In this document: positions 1-7,801 of the stretch, piece by piece
Layout: every line of letters starts with the position of its first letter
Position numbering within the stretch: the first letter of the stretch is position 1
Assembly (NCBI GenBank): GCA_025963425.1
Contig: JAOPUQ010000463.1
Coordinates: forward strand, 1-12,419
Reading direction: 5' to 3'
Length of the DNA stretch: 12,419 bases
Source of the DNA: Modestobacter sp.
GTDB lineage: Bacteria; Actinomycetota; Actinomycetes; Mycobacteriales; Geodermatophilaceae
The notes under the pieces: model-generated
Databases searched by the model: none
What the model saw: only the letters and a program-made list of their open reading frames with translations
What the model was told of the DNA's origin: nothing
Program-made: the position numbers and the translations under genes

Positions 1-115
1 ACGCGTCGACCTTCTCCGGCGTGTCGACGATCACGACAGCGACCGGTAGGTCGGGCGACACCGAGAGGATCCGGTTGACGTGCAGGTGCCGGGATGCGCC
101 GTAGCCCTCGCGGCC
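1..115 (-). pseudogene. DUF190 (PII-like) protein, 5'-truncated fragment
   Basis: Read on the minus strand from about 115 down to the window edge, the frame gives GREGYGASRHLHVNRI, then LSVSPDLPVAVVIVDTPEK. This is the middle of the DUF190 family, small PII-like proteins of about 110 residues often found beside fluoride channel (CrcB) genes. The 3' part continues off the window to the left. Upstream of the GRE motif the frame stays open, but the residues (ACSS and beyond) no longer look like DUF190. The first third of the family, roughly 30-40 residues including the start, is therefore missing. The break coincides with the point where a plus-strand sialidase-like sequence becomes recognisable. 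It may be a real deletion or inversion scar, or an assembly join. The family call rests on recognition of the motif, and I see no sign that this copy could be expressed. Confidence 0.72.
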
Positions 116-365
116 GCTGCTGCACGCGGTCGCCTGGGTCGACGATGGCACCAGCGTCGTCGGCGTCGACCCGGCCGGCAGCGTGTGGACCAGCCCGGAG
201 GCGGGCGGCACCTGGCAGCAGGGAGCGCGACTGGGCGCGGCCCCCGACGCAGTCGCCGCGACCTCCACCGCCGGCGGGACGCTCCGGATCGCGGTCGTGA
301 CCACCGACGCCCTCCAGGAGTCCTCCGACGGCGGCCAGGCGTTCACAGTCGTGCTCGAGCACTGA
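105..365 (+). pseudogene. Sialidase/BNR-repeat-like (F510_1955-type) protein, C-terminal fragment
   Basis: The frame from 105 to the TGA at 363-365 encodes about 86 residues. It reads PLLHAVAWVDDGTSVVGVDP, then SVWTSPEAGGTWQQ, then LQESSDGGQAFTVVLEH and stop. The two SPEAGGTW / SSDGGQAF units are Asp-box-like BNR repeats of the kind found in secreted actinobacterial proteins annotated as exo-alpha-sialidase or F510_1955-type glycosylhydrolase. The ending is a natural C-terminus. The N-terminal part is absent: the same frame has a stop at 102-104, and upstream DNA codes for DUF190 on the other strand. The internal GTG at 183 has no clear ribosome site. I read this as a remnant of a longer gene (family members are about 250-300 residues) that lost its 5' end at the same breakpoint as DUF190. 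The family assignment is moderate because only two repeats remain. Confidence 0.6.
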
Positions 366-459
366 CCCGCCCGGAGCGCAGCATCGGCGCGATGGTCAGC
401 GAGGAGCCGAAGACAAGGGCCAGCGCGACCGACAGCACTGGTCGGCCGCTGTGACGCAT
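343..459 (-). pseudogene. Short minus-strand frame with signal/TM segment, probable gene remnant
   Basis: A minus-strand ATG at 459-457 is preceded by a perfect AGGAGG (474-469) at 9-nt spacing. It opens with MRHSGRPVLSVALALVFGSS and LTIAPML, a basic start followed by a hydrophobic helix like a signal peptide or membrane anchor. The frame then gives RSGRVSARARL and stops at 343, only 38 residues in all. The last residues lie antisense to the end of the sialidase-like fragment and look random. The best reading is the 5' end of an exported-protein gene whose body was lost in the rearrangement on its left. A genuine 38-residue membrane peptide is the alternative. I do not recognise a family. Confidence 0.4.
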
Positions 460-468
460 TGCGTGGAG

Positions 469-474
469 CCTCCT
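469..474 (-). promoter_or_regulatory. Perfect Shine-Dalgarno AGGAGG for the 459 start
   Basis: On the minus strand AGGAGG is followed by 9 nt and then ATG. It is the strongest ribosome site in the window, which is striking because it serves a frame of only 38 codons. It argues that a real gene once started here. Confidence 0.5.
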
Positions 475-544
475 GCGCTGACGACGCGGCTCGTCGGTGG
501 AGCCGCCACCCGATGGCCTCCGGAGCACTCAGTCGGAGTTCATT

Positions 545-550
545 TACTGT
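545..550 (+). promoter_or_regulatory. Candidate -10 element (TACTGT) for the DUF6541 gene
   Basis: TACTGT fits TANNNT and sits in one of the few AT-rich patches of the window (about 539-556). It would place a transcription start near 557, giving an untranslated leader of roughly 39 nt before the GTG at 596. No good -35 hexamer is visible at 16-18 nt. This is a tentative assignment. Confidence 0.3.
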
Positions 551-595
551 TGGTGCATCCCGGGGCCGCGAACGGCGGACCCCGTCGACCGGACG

Positions 596-2611
596 GTGGC
601 ACAGATTCTGGACGGCATTCTGACCCTCGTCGTCGCTGCACTGCTGCTGGTCGGGCCCGGTAGCCTCCTGGCCTTCGCCGCGGGCCTGCGGGGCTGGGCG
701 GTCGCCGGGGCCGGCCCGGTGCTGACGTTCGGTGCCCTGGTCCTCGCCGTCGTGACGGCGACCCTGCTCGACCTGCGCTGGTCGCCGGTGACCGCGGGGC
801 TGCTCGGACTGCTGGTCCTCGTCGTCACTGCCGCCGTCTCGTTCGTTCTGCGCCGGCGGGCCGGGCGAACCGGCGAGGCCGGTGTGGCGACCCCGAGTGG
901 ACCGCCGGACACGGACCGCACCTGGTCGTGGGCCGCCGTGGTCGGCGTGTCCGTCGCCGCTGTCGTCGGGGCACTGGCGGTCTTCCGAGGGACCGACCAG
1001 CTCCGTGCTCCCAACCAGGGCTTCGACGCGTTGTTCCACGTCAACGTGGTCCAGACCATCCTCGACCGGGGGGACGTCAGCCCGTCGGTCACCGGGACGT
1101 TGAACGGCTATCCGCAGGGCGGTTCGGTCTACCCCGATGCGCTGCACGCCATGGCGGCGCTGATAGCCGGCCTGCACGGCACCAGCGTGACGGCTATCAA
1201 CGCGATGATGGCGTGCATCCCGCTGCTGCTCGGCCTGGGGCTCGTCGCGCTGCTGCGCTCACTCGGCCTGCACCGGGAAGCCGTGGTGGCGCCGCTCCTC
1301 CTGGTGGCCACCTCCGGCTACCCGTTCGACCTGATCTGGCGTGGCCCCATCTGGGTGTACGCCTTCGGCATCTCGCTGATCCCGTCCTTCCTGGTGCTGC
1401 TCAGCGAGACCCTCCGGCAGCGGCGGGTGCTGGTGACGGTGGCCCTGGGGTGTGCCGCCGGTGGGCTCGCGCTCGTGCACCCCAGCGCCGCCCTCTCCGG
1501 AGCCGTCTTCGCCGCCTTCCTGGTCGGGCAGCGATGGGTCACCCAGCGCGCCACCTTCCGTGGCGACATCATCGTGCTGGTCGGCGCGGGCGTCCTCGCC
1601 GCCCTGGTGGCCCTTCCGCTCATCGGTCGAGCGGTGGTCGATGCCGGCGGCGGCACGATCGTCGACTGGCCGGTGGTCCAGACCCCCGGGGAGGCCCTGG
1701 GTGGGCTGCTGTTCTTCAACTACGAGAACGGTTACCCCCAGTTCTGGCTGGCCGTCCTGGGTGTGTGGGGCATCGCCGCGCTCGGGCGCCACCGGCAGCT
1801 GGTGTGGTGGGGGCTCAGCACGCTGACGTTCGCACTGCTGTGCACGATGGCGGCCGCCTACGAGGGCCGCGCGGTCCAGCTCCTGACCGGGCCGTGGTGG
1901 AACGACCGGTTCCGCTTCGAGGGCCTGGCCTTCCTCGGGCTGTCGGTCTTCTGCGCTCTCGGGCTCGTCGCGCTGGCCGATCTCGGTGCCCGGGCAGTAG
2001 ATGCACTGCGTCGGCGGTCGCGAGGTGCTGCCACGGACGAGCGCCGGCCCGGCGGGATCGTCGCCGTGGTGGCGGTGACCGCGGTGGTCGGGGTCCTGAC
2101 CGGCGGCCTGTACGTCCAGCAGAACGTGGACCGGTTGCGCCTGGCCTACGGCATCGGCGTCGGCGGATCGGTCACCGCGGCGGACCTGGCTGCCTACGAC
2201 GTGCTGTCGGACATCGCCGATGGTGGGCCCGTGCTGAACGACCCGAACGACGGTTCGGCGTGGATGTGGGCGCTGGCCGATGTCCGGCCCGTCTTCGGCG
2301 CGGCACTCACCGTCCCGGTCAACCCGCCGCTGCCTCCAGCCCGCGAGGTGCTCGTCGACGGGCTCAACTGTCTGGATTCCAGCGCCGAGGTCCGGAAGTC
2401 GGTACAGAACCTCGGCGTCCGCTACGTCTTCGTCGCCAGTGGCACCATCCTCGGCGGCCCGACGCCCACCCGCGGGTTCCACGGCCTGGCGGACGTACGC
2501 TCGCTGCGGCCGGTGTACTCCGAGGACGGAGCCACGATCTACGCGGTGGACCTCACCGCTCCGCTCAGTGAGCCCGGCCCGTCCTGCGCGCTGCCGGCAG
2601 CCGCGGACTAG
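596..2611 (+). CDS. DUF6541 family polytopic membrane protein, GT-C glycosyltransferase-like
   Basis: 671 residues from the GTG at 596. The frame is open back to 497, but those 33 residues are not membrane-like and the first helix begins just after the GTG. No strong Shine-Dalgarno is visible. The protein is mostly hydrophobic helices: about 8-30, 38-60, 65-85 and 112-130, a cluster across 190-460, and one at 487-506. A non-membrane C-terminal domain (about 525-671) carries NDPNDGSAWMWAL, typical of DUF6541. The first large loop has QGFDALFH (Asp144), an Asp followed by FH, where lipid-linked-sugar GT-C enzymes keep their catalytic acid. PWWNDRFR (433-440) is another conserved-looking loop. 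The family is actinobacterial and biochemically uncharacterised. By analogy to arabinosyl- and mannosyltransferases it may add a sugar from a polyprenyl carrier on the outer face of the membrane. It is monocistronic here and convergent with DUF1028. The family call is good, the activity inferred. Confidence 0.8.
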   Translation: MAQILDGILTLVVAALLLVGPGSLLAFAAGLRGWAVAGAGPVLTFGALVLAVVTATLLDLRWSPVTAGLLGLLVLVVTAAVSFVLRRRAGRTGEAGVATPSGPPDTDRTWSWAAVVGVSVAAVVGALAVFRGTDQLRAPNQGFDALFHVNVVQTILDRGDVSPSVTGTLNGYPQGGSVYPDALHAMAALIAGLHGTSVTAINAMMACIPLLLGLGLVALLRSLGLHREAVVAPLLLVATSGYPFDLIWRGPIWVYAFGISLIPSFLVLLSETLRQRRVLVTVALGCAAGGLALVHPSAALSGAVFAAFLVGQRWVTQRATFRGDIIVLVGAGVLAALVALPLIGRAVVDAGGGTIVDWPVVQTPGEALGGLLFFNYENGYPQFWLAVLGVWGIAALGRHRQLVWWGLSTLTFALLCTMAAAYEGRAVQLLTGPWWNDRFRFEGLAFLGLSVFCALGLVALADLGARAVDALRRRSRGAATDERRPGGIVAVVAVTAVVGVLTGGLYVQQNVDRLRLAYGIGVGGSVTAADLAAYDVLSDIADGGPVLNDPNDGSAWMWALADVRPVFGAALTVPVNPPLPPAREVLVDGLNCLDSSAEVRKSVQNLGVRYVFVASGTILGGPTPTRGFHGLADVRSLRPVYSEDGATIYAVDLTAPLSEPGPSCALPAAAD

Positions 2612-2621
2612 CGGTACTGCT

Positions 2622-2668
2622 CCGGAACGGTCCGGGGCCGGTGGCGGTCGTCGTGGTGCGGCCGGCCC
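2622..2668. terminator. Candidate hairpins between convergent genes
   Basis: The 69-bp gap between the DUF6541 stop (2611) and the DUF1028 stop (2681) holds two inverted repeats. One is CCGGA-ACGG-TCCGG (2622-2635). The other is a GGGCCGG / CCGGCCC pair (2635-2641 and 2662-2668) with a 20-nt loop. Neither has a T-run. They are plausible bidirectional terminators, but modest ones for such GC-rich DNA. Confidence 0.3.
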
Positions 2669-2680
2669 TCACCCCGGAGC

Positions 2681-3502
2681 TCAGTCCAAGAGGCGCGAGA
2701 CTGCCGCGACGCGCTCGTCGCCGGCCATCGAGGCCAGCCATGTCGACCAGCCCGGCCGGCTGCGCACGGCCTGCAGCGCGGCCCGCGCCGCCTCCCGGTC
2801 CCCCCGGCGGGAGGCGGCCAGCGCGGCGTACAGGTCGCGGGCGCCCTCCGGGGCGAAGACGGCGAGGGTCTCGTAGTCGCGGTCGTCGTAGGCGCGCTGG
2901 AGGTTGCGCAGCATCCGCAGCTGGGCCACCGGGTCGCCGGAGTCGTCGACCCGGAGGTCGGTGCGCACGCCGTCGTCGTCCTCGGTCGCCGGGGTCCCGC
3001 TGACCACCAGCAGCGCCGCGGACTGCCGGCCGCGCAGGTCGCCGCCGGCATCCTGCCCGGCGGCCAGGGCGGCCATCAGCCGGTCGGGAAGCGCCCCGGT
3101 GCTCGCGGTGAAGGCCGCCACCATCGCCGGCACGACGTCGCCGGAGCCGAGCATGTTGCCCTGCACGCTGAAGCCGTCCCCGAGCCGGTGGCCGCTCACC
3201 GGCAGCGACCCGCGGCCGGTGTCGGCCGCCACCCGCCCGGTCGCGTCGATCACCGCGATCTGCCGGTCGACGTCCTCCGCGGCGTGCGCCGCCCGCCGGA
3301 CCAGGTCCTCCGGCGAGGCGCCTCCGGCCAGCCCGGACAGCAGGGAGCCGCCCAGCCCCCGCCGGCTGCGGGCCTGCACCGCGATGACGCCCACCCCGGG
3401 GCGGGCGCTGGGGACCGCACGGCCGACCGCCAGGATGCAGGAGGCGACCGCGATGCCCAGGTCGCCGGTGCCCGCGTCCCGGGCGATGACCGAGAAGGTC
3501 AC
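2681..3502 (-). CDS. DUF1028 family protein (Ntn-hydrolase-like fold, unknown function)
   Basis: 273 residues from a GTG at 3502-3500. The opening TFSVIARDAGTGDLGIAVAS and the following GRAVPSARPGVGVIAVQA are diagnostic of DUF1028, a family related in fold to Ntn hydrolases but with no proven reaction. Residues about 1-175 are the DUF1028 core. The rest (from about 185, DLRVDDSGDPVAQLRMLRNL onward) is an Ala/Arg-rich helical tail. In many relatives this position carries a segment labelled a putative peptidoglycan-binding domain. I cannot verify that here. AGGA lies only about 3 nt before the GTG, so the ribosome site is poor. The gene lies 73 nt after scoB on the same strand, separated by an 8-bp inverted repeat over the scoB stop. 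It may be an operon tail with reduced expression or have its own start. Confidence 0.85.
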   Translation of the reverse strand: MTFSVIARDAGTGDLGIAVASCILAVGRAVPSARPGVGVIAVQARSRRGLGGSLLSGLAGGASPEDLVRRAAHAAEDVDRQIAVIDATGRVAADTGRGSLPVSGHRLGDGFSVQGNMLGSGDVVPAMVAAFTASTGALPDRLMAALAAGQDAGGDLRGRQSAALLVVSGTPATEDDDGVRTDLRVDDSGDPVAQLRMLRNLQRAYDDRDYETLAVFAPEGARDLYAALAASRRGDREAARAALQAVRSRPGWSTWLASMAGDERVAAVSRLLD

Positions 3503-3555
3503 GGGTCCTGCTCGCCGGCGCTCGCCGGTCCCGCGCCCCCCGGTGCTGTGCCTCG

Positions 3556-3581
3556 GTGTGACCTCGCGAGCTCGGTCACAC
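3556..3581 (-). terminator. 8-bp inverted repeat over the scoB stop codon
   Basis: GTGTGACC (3556-3563) and GGTCACAC (3574-3581) form a perfect 8-bp stem with a 10-nt loop. On the transcript of the minus-strand operon the first arm includes the scoB TGA. It may be a weak terminator, an RNA-processing hairpin that lowers DUF1028 expression, or an operator-like palindrome. There is no T-run. Confidence 0.4.
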
Positions 3582-4244
3582 GGCCGCCGGCAGTGGGATC
3601 GTCGGGACGTCCCCGTCCACCTGCAGCGGGGCCCCCGTGGCCGCGACCACCTCGTCCACGGTCACGCCGGGGGCCACCTCGCGCAGCACCAGGCCGGTCG
3701 GGGTCACGTCGATGACGGCCAGGTCGGTGATGATGCGGTCCACGCAGGCCTTGCCGGTCAGCGGCAGCGAGCACTCGTCGACGATCTTGGCCGACCCGTC
3801 GCGGGCAAGGTGCTCCATCATCACGATCACCTCGCGGGCGCCGTGGACCAGGTCCATGGCACCGCCCATGCCGTTGACCATCTTGCCGGGGATCAGCCAG
3901 TTGGCCAGGTCGCCGCGGGGGTTGACCTGCATGGCCCCCAGGACGGCCACGTCGATGTGCCGGCCGCGGATCATGCCGAAGGACTCGGCGGAGTCGAAGA
4001 AGCTCGCCCCCGGCAGCAGGGTGATCGTCTCCTTGCCGGCGTTGATCAGGTCGGCGTCCTCCTCGCCCTCGTAGGGGTAGGGGCCGACGCCGAGCACGCC
4101 GTTCTCGCTGTGCAGCACGACGTGGACACCGTCGGGGATGAAGTTGGGCACCAGGGTCGGCATGCCGATGCCCAGGTTGACGTACTGGCCGTCGCGCAGG
4201 TCCAGGGCGACGCGGGCGGCGAGCTGATCGCGGGTCAGGGACAT
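3576..4244 (-). CDS. scoB: 3-oxoacid CoA-transferase, subunit B
   Basis: 222 residues from ATG 4244-4242. Subunit B of class I CoA transferases moves CoA from a donor such as succinyl-CoA to a 3-oxoacid such as acetoacetate or 3-oxoadipate. LHSENGVLG carries the catalytic glutamate (Glu47) that forms the covalent glutamyl-CoA intermediate. NLGIGMPTLV (23-32) and GAMQVNPRGDLANW are further family signatures. The length is normal for a B subunit. The start is only 3 nt beyond the scoA stop, and an AGGAGA lies inside the end of scoA, so the two subunits are translationally coupled, as expected for a heteromeric enzyme. The substrate cannot be decided from sequence: acetoacetate (ketone-body or PHB breakdown) and 3-oxoadipate (aromatic breakdown, PcaJ) are both possible. 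No other pca genes are nearby, which favours the Sco/AtoA reading. Confidence 0.9.
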   Translation of the reverse strand: MSLTRDQLAARVALDLRDGQYVNLGIGMPTLVPNFIPDGVHVVLHSENGVLGVGPYPYEGEEDADLINAGKETITLLPGASFFDSAESFGMIRGRHIDVAVLGAMQVNPRGDLANWLIPGKMVNGMGGAMDLVHGAREVIVMMEHLARDGSAKIVDECSLPLTGKACVDRIITDLAVIDVTPTGLVLREVAPGVTVDEVVAATGAPLQVDGDVPTIPLPAAV

Positions 4245-4247
4245 CGG

Positions 4248-5048
<801 letters not shown>

Positions 5049-5089
5049 GCAGCTGACCACCGTCCATCGAGTGCTGGGCTGGCAGGGCG

Positions 5090-5893
5090 TCAGGCGGGGC
5101 GGCCCAGCTCGCGTATCCCGTCGAGCTTCACGCCGAGCGTAGCGGTGACCCGCTCGGCTGCGGCGCGCTGCGGTAGCCGGTCGGCGAAGGGGTGCCGGCA
5201 GAGCACGAGCGAGGCACCGGCGGCCAGCGGGGCCAGCAGCCAGGCGACCGGCCCGGCCGCGGTGGCGGTCTGGTCGCCGACGAGCACCCGGTCGCCGGGC
5301 GACAGCCCCAGCCGGGCGGCGAGCTCCTGGGCGGTCTCGACCAGGCCGCCCAGGGTCAGCTGGCCGCCGCCGATCAGCAGTCCGGGCGCCGCGGGGTCCG
5401 GCGGGGTGTACGGGGCGAAGTGGTCGCCCTGCGCCCGGACCTCCAGGGCGAAGTCCCGCGCCGGGCCGACGTAGCCGGCCATGCCCATGCCGAGCGGGTG
5501 CAGCGACAGCCCCAGCAGGTCCTCGATGCCCTGCTCCTCCAGCGGGGGGAGCCGGTCGGCCGCGGCCAGGACGACGTCGACGCCGTCCAGGCGGTCGTCG
5601 TCCTCGGCCGCGGTGTCGAGCACCGCGGCACCGCAGCTCCACACGCCCAGCACCACAGCCGCGGTCTGCCAGTGCACCGGCAGGGCGACGGCGACGGTGC
5701 TGCCGGCGCCGGCGTCGAACTCGTCCTGCAGCAGGTTCGCCGTCTTGGCCACCCAGTTGGCCAGGGTGGTGGCCGACAGCTCCACGCGCTCGCCGGTGGC
5801 GTCGTCGTAGTGGGTCACCAGCGGCGCCGCGCCGGCGTCCCGCACGCGGGCGGCGAGCAGGTCCGCCGGTGTCGAAGCGATGCCCTGGCCCAT
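5090..5893 (-). CDS. TIGR03089 family protein (reduced AMP-dependent synthetase-like)
   Basis: 267 residues from ATG 5893-5891. The N-terminal THYDDATGERVELSATTLAN and WVAKTANLLQ, followed by a domain alternating LPVHWQTAAVVLGVW and DVVLAAADRL, match TIGR03089. This is an actinobacterial family resembling only the N-terminal part of acyl-CoA synthetases and ligases. The P-loop (YTSGTTGxPKG type) and the C-terminal lid with the catalytic lysine are absent. Residues 168-200 go straight from APGLLIGGGQLTL into ARLGLSPGDRVLV. The protein is therefore unlikely to be a working adenylate-forming enzyme, and its function is unknown. It follows the LCP gene directly. I recall TIGR03089 genes next to LCP genes in other actinobacteria, including mycobacteria, which would hint at a wall-linked role. 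The start lies in the second copy of a 17-bp tandem repeat. The first copy supplies an AGGGGA about 5 nt upstream. Confidence 0.85.
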   Translation of the reverse strand: MGQGIASTPADLLAARVRDAGAAPLVTHYDDATGERVELSATTLANWVAKTANLLQDEFDAGAGSTVAVALPVHWQTAAVVLGVWSCGAAVLDTAAEDDDRLDGVDVVLAAADRLPPLEEQGIEDLLGLSLHPLGMGMAGYVGPARDFALEVRAQGDHFAPYTPPDPAAPGLLIGGGQLTLGGLVETAQELAARLGLSPGDRVLVGDQTATAAGPVAWLLAPLAAGASLVLCRHPFADRLPQRAAAERVTATLGVKLDGIRELGRPA

Positions 5894-5912
5894 CAGATCC
5901 CCTGGCCCATCA
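5879..5912. repeat. 17-bp imperfect tandem duplication at the LCP/TIGR03089 junction
   Basis: On the plus strand GATGCCCTGGCCCATCA (5879-5895) is followed immediately by GATCCCCTGGCCCATCA (5896-5912). They match at 16 of 17 positions. Each copy holds a minus-strand ATG followed by GGCCAGGG. The unit is not a multiple of three, so the two ATGs are in different frames. Confidence 0.95.
5893..5910 (-). CDS. Five-codon minicistron MGQGI between LCP and TIGR03089 genes
   Basis: The ATG at 5910-5908 overlaps the LCP stop as TGATG. It reads five codons (MGQGI) to a TGA at 5895-5893, which again overlaps the next ATG as TGATG. The TIGR03089 protein begins with the same MGQGI because of the 17-bp duplication. 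It would allow ribosomes leaving the LCP gene to reinitiate twice. It may be a translational relay or simply a by-product of the duplication. No peptide function is implied. Confidence 0.3.
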   Translation of the reverse strand: MGQGI

Positions 5913-7457
5913 GTTGATGCAGCTCGTGTCCGCCGCGGTGCGCGGGTCCTCGCCGGTCGTGGTGGCGGCCGGGGGAGCGGCCGTGACCGGCTGGCCGACG
6001 CCGTTGAAGTCCGAGCCGAGCACGAGCTGGAGGGTGCCGCTCGTCACGCCGTCCAGCACCGAGGTCGTCGCGCCGGGGATCGCGGCGGCCAGCGTGGTGG
6101 CGAGCGCCTCGTCACCGGCGGCGTACCGGATCTCGGTGGCCGTGTAGTCCGTCGAGTCGGCGTTGGCGGTGCCGGTCACCACGAAACCCGACGAGGTCAG
6201 CTCCGTGGCCGCGGTGGCGGCCAGCCCCTTGGTGCCCGAGCCGTTGTAGACCTCCACGGACACGTCGCCCGGGGCGACGGTCGCCGGCGCGGCCGGGGTG
6301 GTCGCCGTCGGCTTCTGGGGTTCGGCGGACAGCTCGGCGAAGAACGCGTGCAGCGTGTCGGTGTCCTCGAGCCGCAGGATGTAGCGGCCGGCGTCGTCGT
6401 GATCGTCGCCGACGTAGGGGATCGTCTGGAAGTCGATGCTGCCGGCGGTCACCGACTGCATCTGCTGGGCCAGTTGCAGCAGGTTCAGCGTCTGGTCGAC
6501 CGTCAGCGCCTCCGCCGCGGCCTCCACCAGCTGCCGCTGCTTGCCCAGGTCCAGCAGGACGTTGTCCGAGAGCATGTTGCGCAGCACGCCGGCGATGAAC
6601 ACCTGCTGGCGGATGATGCGGTCGAAGTCGCCGCGCGGCAGGCCGTGCCGCTGCCGGACGAACTTGAGCGCATCGGCGCCGCTGATGACCTGGACGCCGG
6701 CGGGGAACACCGCACCGGAGTAGTAGGAGTCGTCGACGGCCTCGCAGAGGTTGACCTCGACACCGCCCACGACACTGCTGAGCTTGAAGAAGCCCAGCAG
6801 GTCCACCTCGGCGTAGTGGTCGATCTGCAGGCCGGTGAGCTGGCTGATCGTGCGGACGAGCAGCTGGGCGCCGGAGGCCCGCTGGTCGGCGTCGCTCGCT
6901 CCCTTGGCGGCGTCCTGCATGCCGTAGGCGTAGGCCGCGTTGAGCTTGTCCCAGCCATGGCCGGGGATCTGTACGTAGGAGTCGCGGGGGAAGGAGACGA
7001 ACGAGGCCTTCGACCCGTCCGCCGGGACGTGCGCCAGGATCATCGTGTCGGTGTTGGTGCCCGAGTCGCTGCCGGCGTTCAGCTCGGCCAGCTGCTGATC
7101 GGTGAGCGCAGCCCGGCTGTCGTTGCCGACCAGCAGCAGGTTCATCGCCGCGCCGACGTCACCGACGTCGTCGTTGCCGGCGGTCGGGATGGCGTCGGTC
7201 CGGTTCACCGTCGCCTCGGCGACGCGGCCCAGGTACCAGCCCCAGCCGCTGGTGACCAGCAGGACGAGCGACACCAGCCCGGCGACGACCCGGGCGGTCG
7301 CCGCCGCCCGGGTGCGGCCCCGGGAGGGGTGGGCGGAGCCGGACCCGGCGGCCGTGGAGCCGGTCCGGTGGCGGGGGGCCCGGCCGAGGCGGGGGTCCAG
7401 CCGCGGCGGCAGGGCGCGGGAGGCGTCCGGCGCCTGGCGCTCGTCGTCTGTGCTCAC
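5910..7457 (-). CDS. LytR-CpsA-Psr (LCP) family wall-polymer ligase with LytR_C domain
   Basis: 515 residues from GTG 7457-7455, chosen because GAGGA sits 7 nt upstream. The frame stays open to 7916, but that extension has no family similarity. Residues 1-56 form a basic, Pro/Arg-rich cytoplasmic tail, 57-76 a membrane helix, and about 105-345 the LCP domain. Key residues are visible: GNDSR (111-115), NTDTM with Asp137, SFPRDS with Arg158, FVRQRHG (Arg268, Arg270) and GDFDRIIRQQ. These bind the polyprenyl pyrophosphate of the donor and Mg2+. A Thr/Pro/Ala linker (372-396) leads to a LytR_C domain (about 398-485, beginning VEVYNGSGTKGLA). LCP proteins move glycopolymers such as arabinogalactan or teichoic-type polymers from lipid carriers to peptidoglycan outside the membrane. 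It heads the minus-strand operon. Its TGA overlaps the minicistron ATG. Confidence 0.93.
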   Translation of the reverse strand: MSTDDERQAPDASRALPPRLDPRLGRAPRHRTGSTAAGSGSAHPSRGRTRAAATARVVAGLVSLVLLVTSGWGWYLGRVAEATVNRTDAIPTAGNDDVGDVGAAMNLLLVGNDSRAALTDQQLAELNAGSDSGTNTDTMILAHVPADGSKASFVSFPRDSYVQIPGHGWDKLNAAYAYGMQDAAKGASDADQRASGAQLLVRTISQLTGLQIDHYAEVDLLGFFKLSSVVGGVEVNLCEAVDDSYYSGAVFPAGVQVISGADALKFVRQRHGLPRGDFDRIIRQQVFIAGVLRNMLSDNVLLDLGKQRQLVEAAAEALTVDQTLNLLQLAQQMQSVTAGSIDFQTIPYVGDDHDDAGRYILRLEDTDTLHAFFAELSAEPQKPTATTPAAPATVAPGDVSVEVYNGSGTKGLAATAATELTSSGFVVTGTANADSTDYTATEIRYAAGDEALATTLAAAIPGATTSVLDGVTSGTLQLVLGSDFNGVGQPVTAAPPAATTTGEDPRTAADTSCIN

Positions 7458-7801
7458 GGGGAAGTCCTCACGTCTGGGGGGCCCGGCGTCGGTGAGGTGC
7501 CCAGGATGGCCCGTCGTCCGGCGGCGTGGTCGTCGGCGACTGTACGTCGCACGACTGGGCGTCCCTGGTGGTTCCACGGTGCGGCGGACACCGTGTCCCG
7601 CCTCCCGGGGCACTTCTTGCACACCAGTCCCGGGAGACGCCATCCGTGCTCGGCCGGCCGGCTCAGCGGCTGCCCGTGACCAAGCAGCAGGGCGAACGTG
7701 AGACGTCCGGTGGCGTCGACGACCAGTTCCGGTCGCCTCCTGGTCGCCGAGGGCCGGGCGGTCGACGCGGCGCGAGGGAGGGCTGGGGCCGGTGAGGTTG
7801 A

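Noticed and set aside
1..460. Insertion sequence as cause of the broken genes
   Set aside because: No transposase-like residues, terminal inverted repeats or target duplication were found near the junctions.
1259..2482. Minus-strand open frame of 407 codons
   Set aside because: It is antisense to the DUF6541 gene and rich in Gln, His, Glu and Gly, typical of an antisense shadow.
5880..7679. Plus-strand open frame of 599 codons
   Set aside because: It is antisense to the LCP gene, which has all family motifs. The plus-strand product has no recognisable domain.
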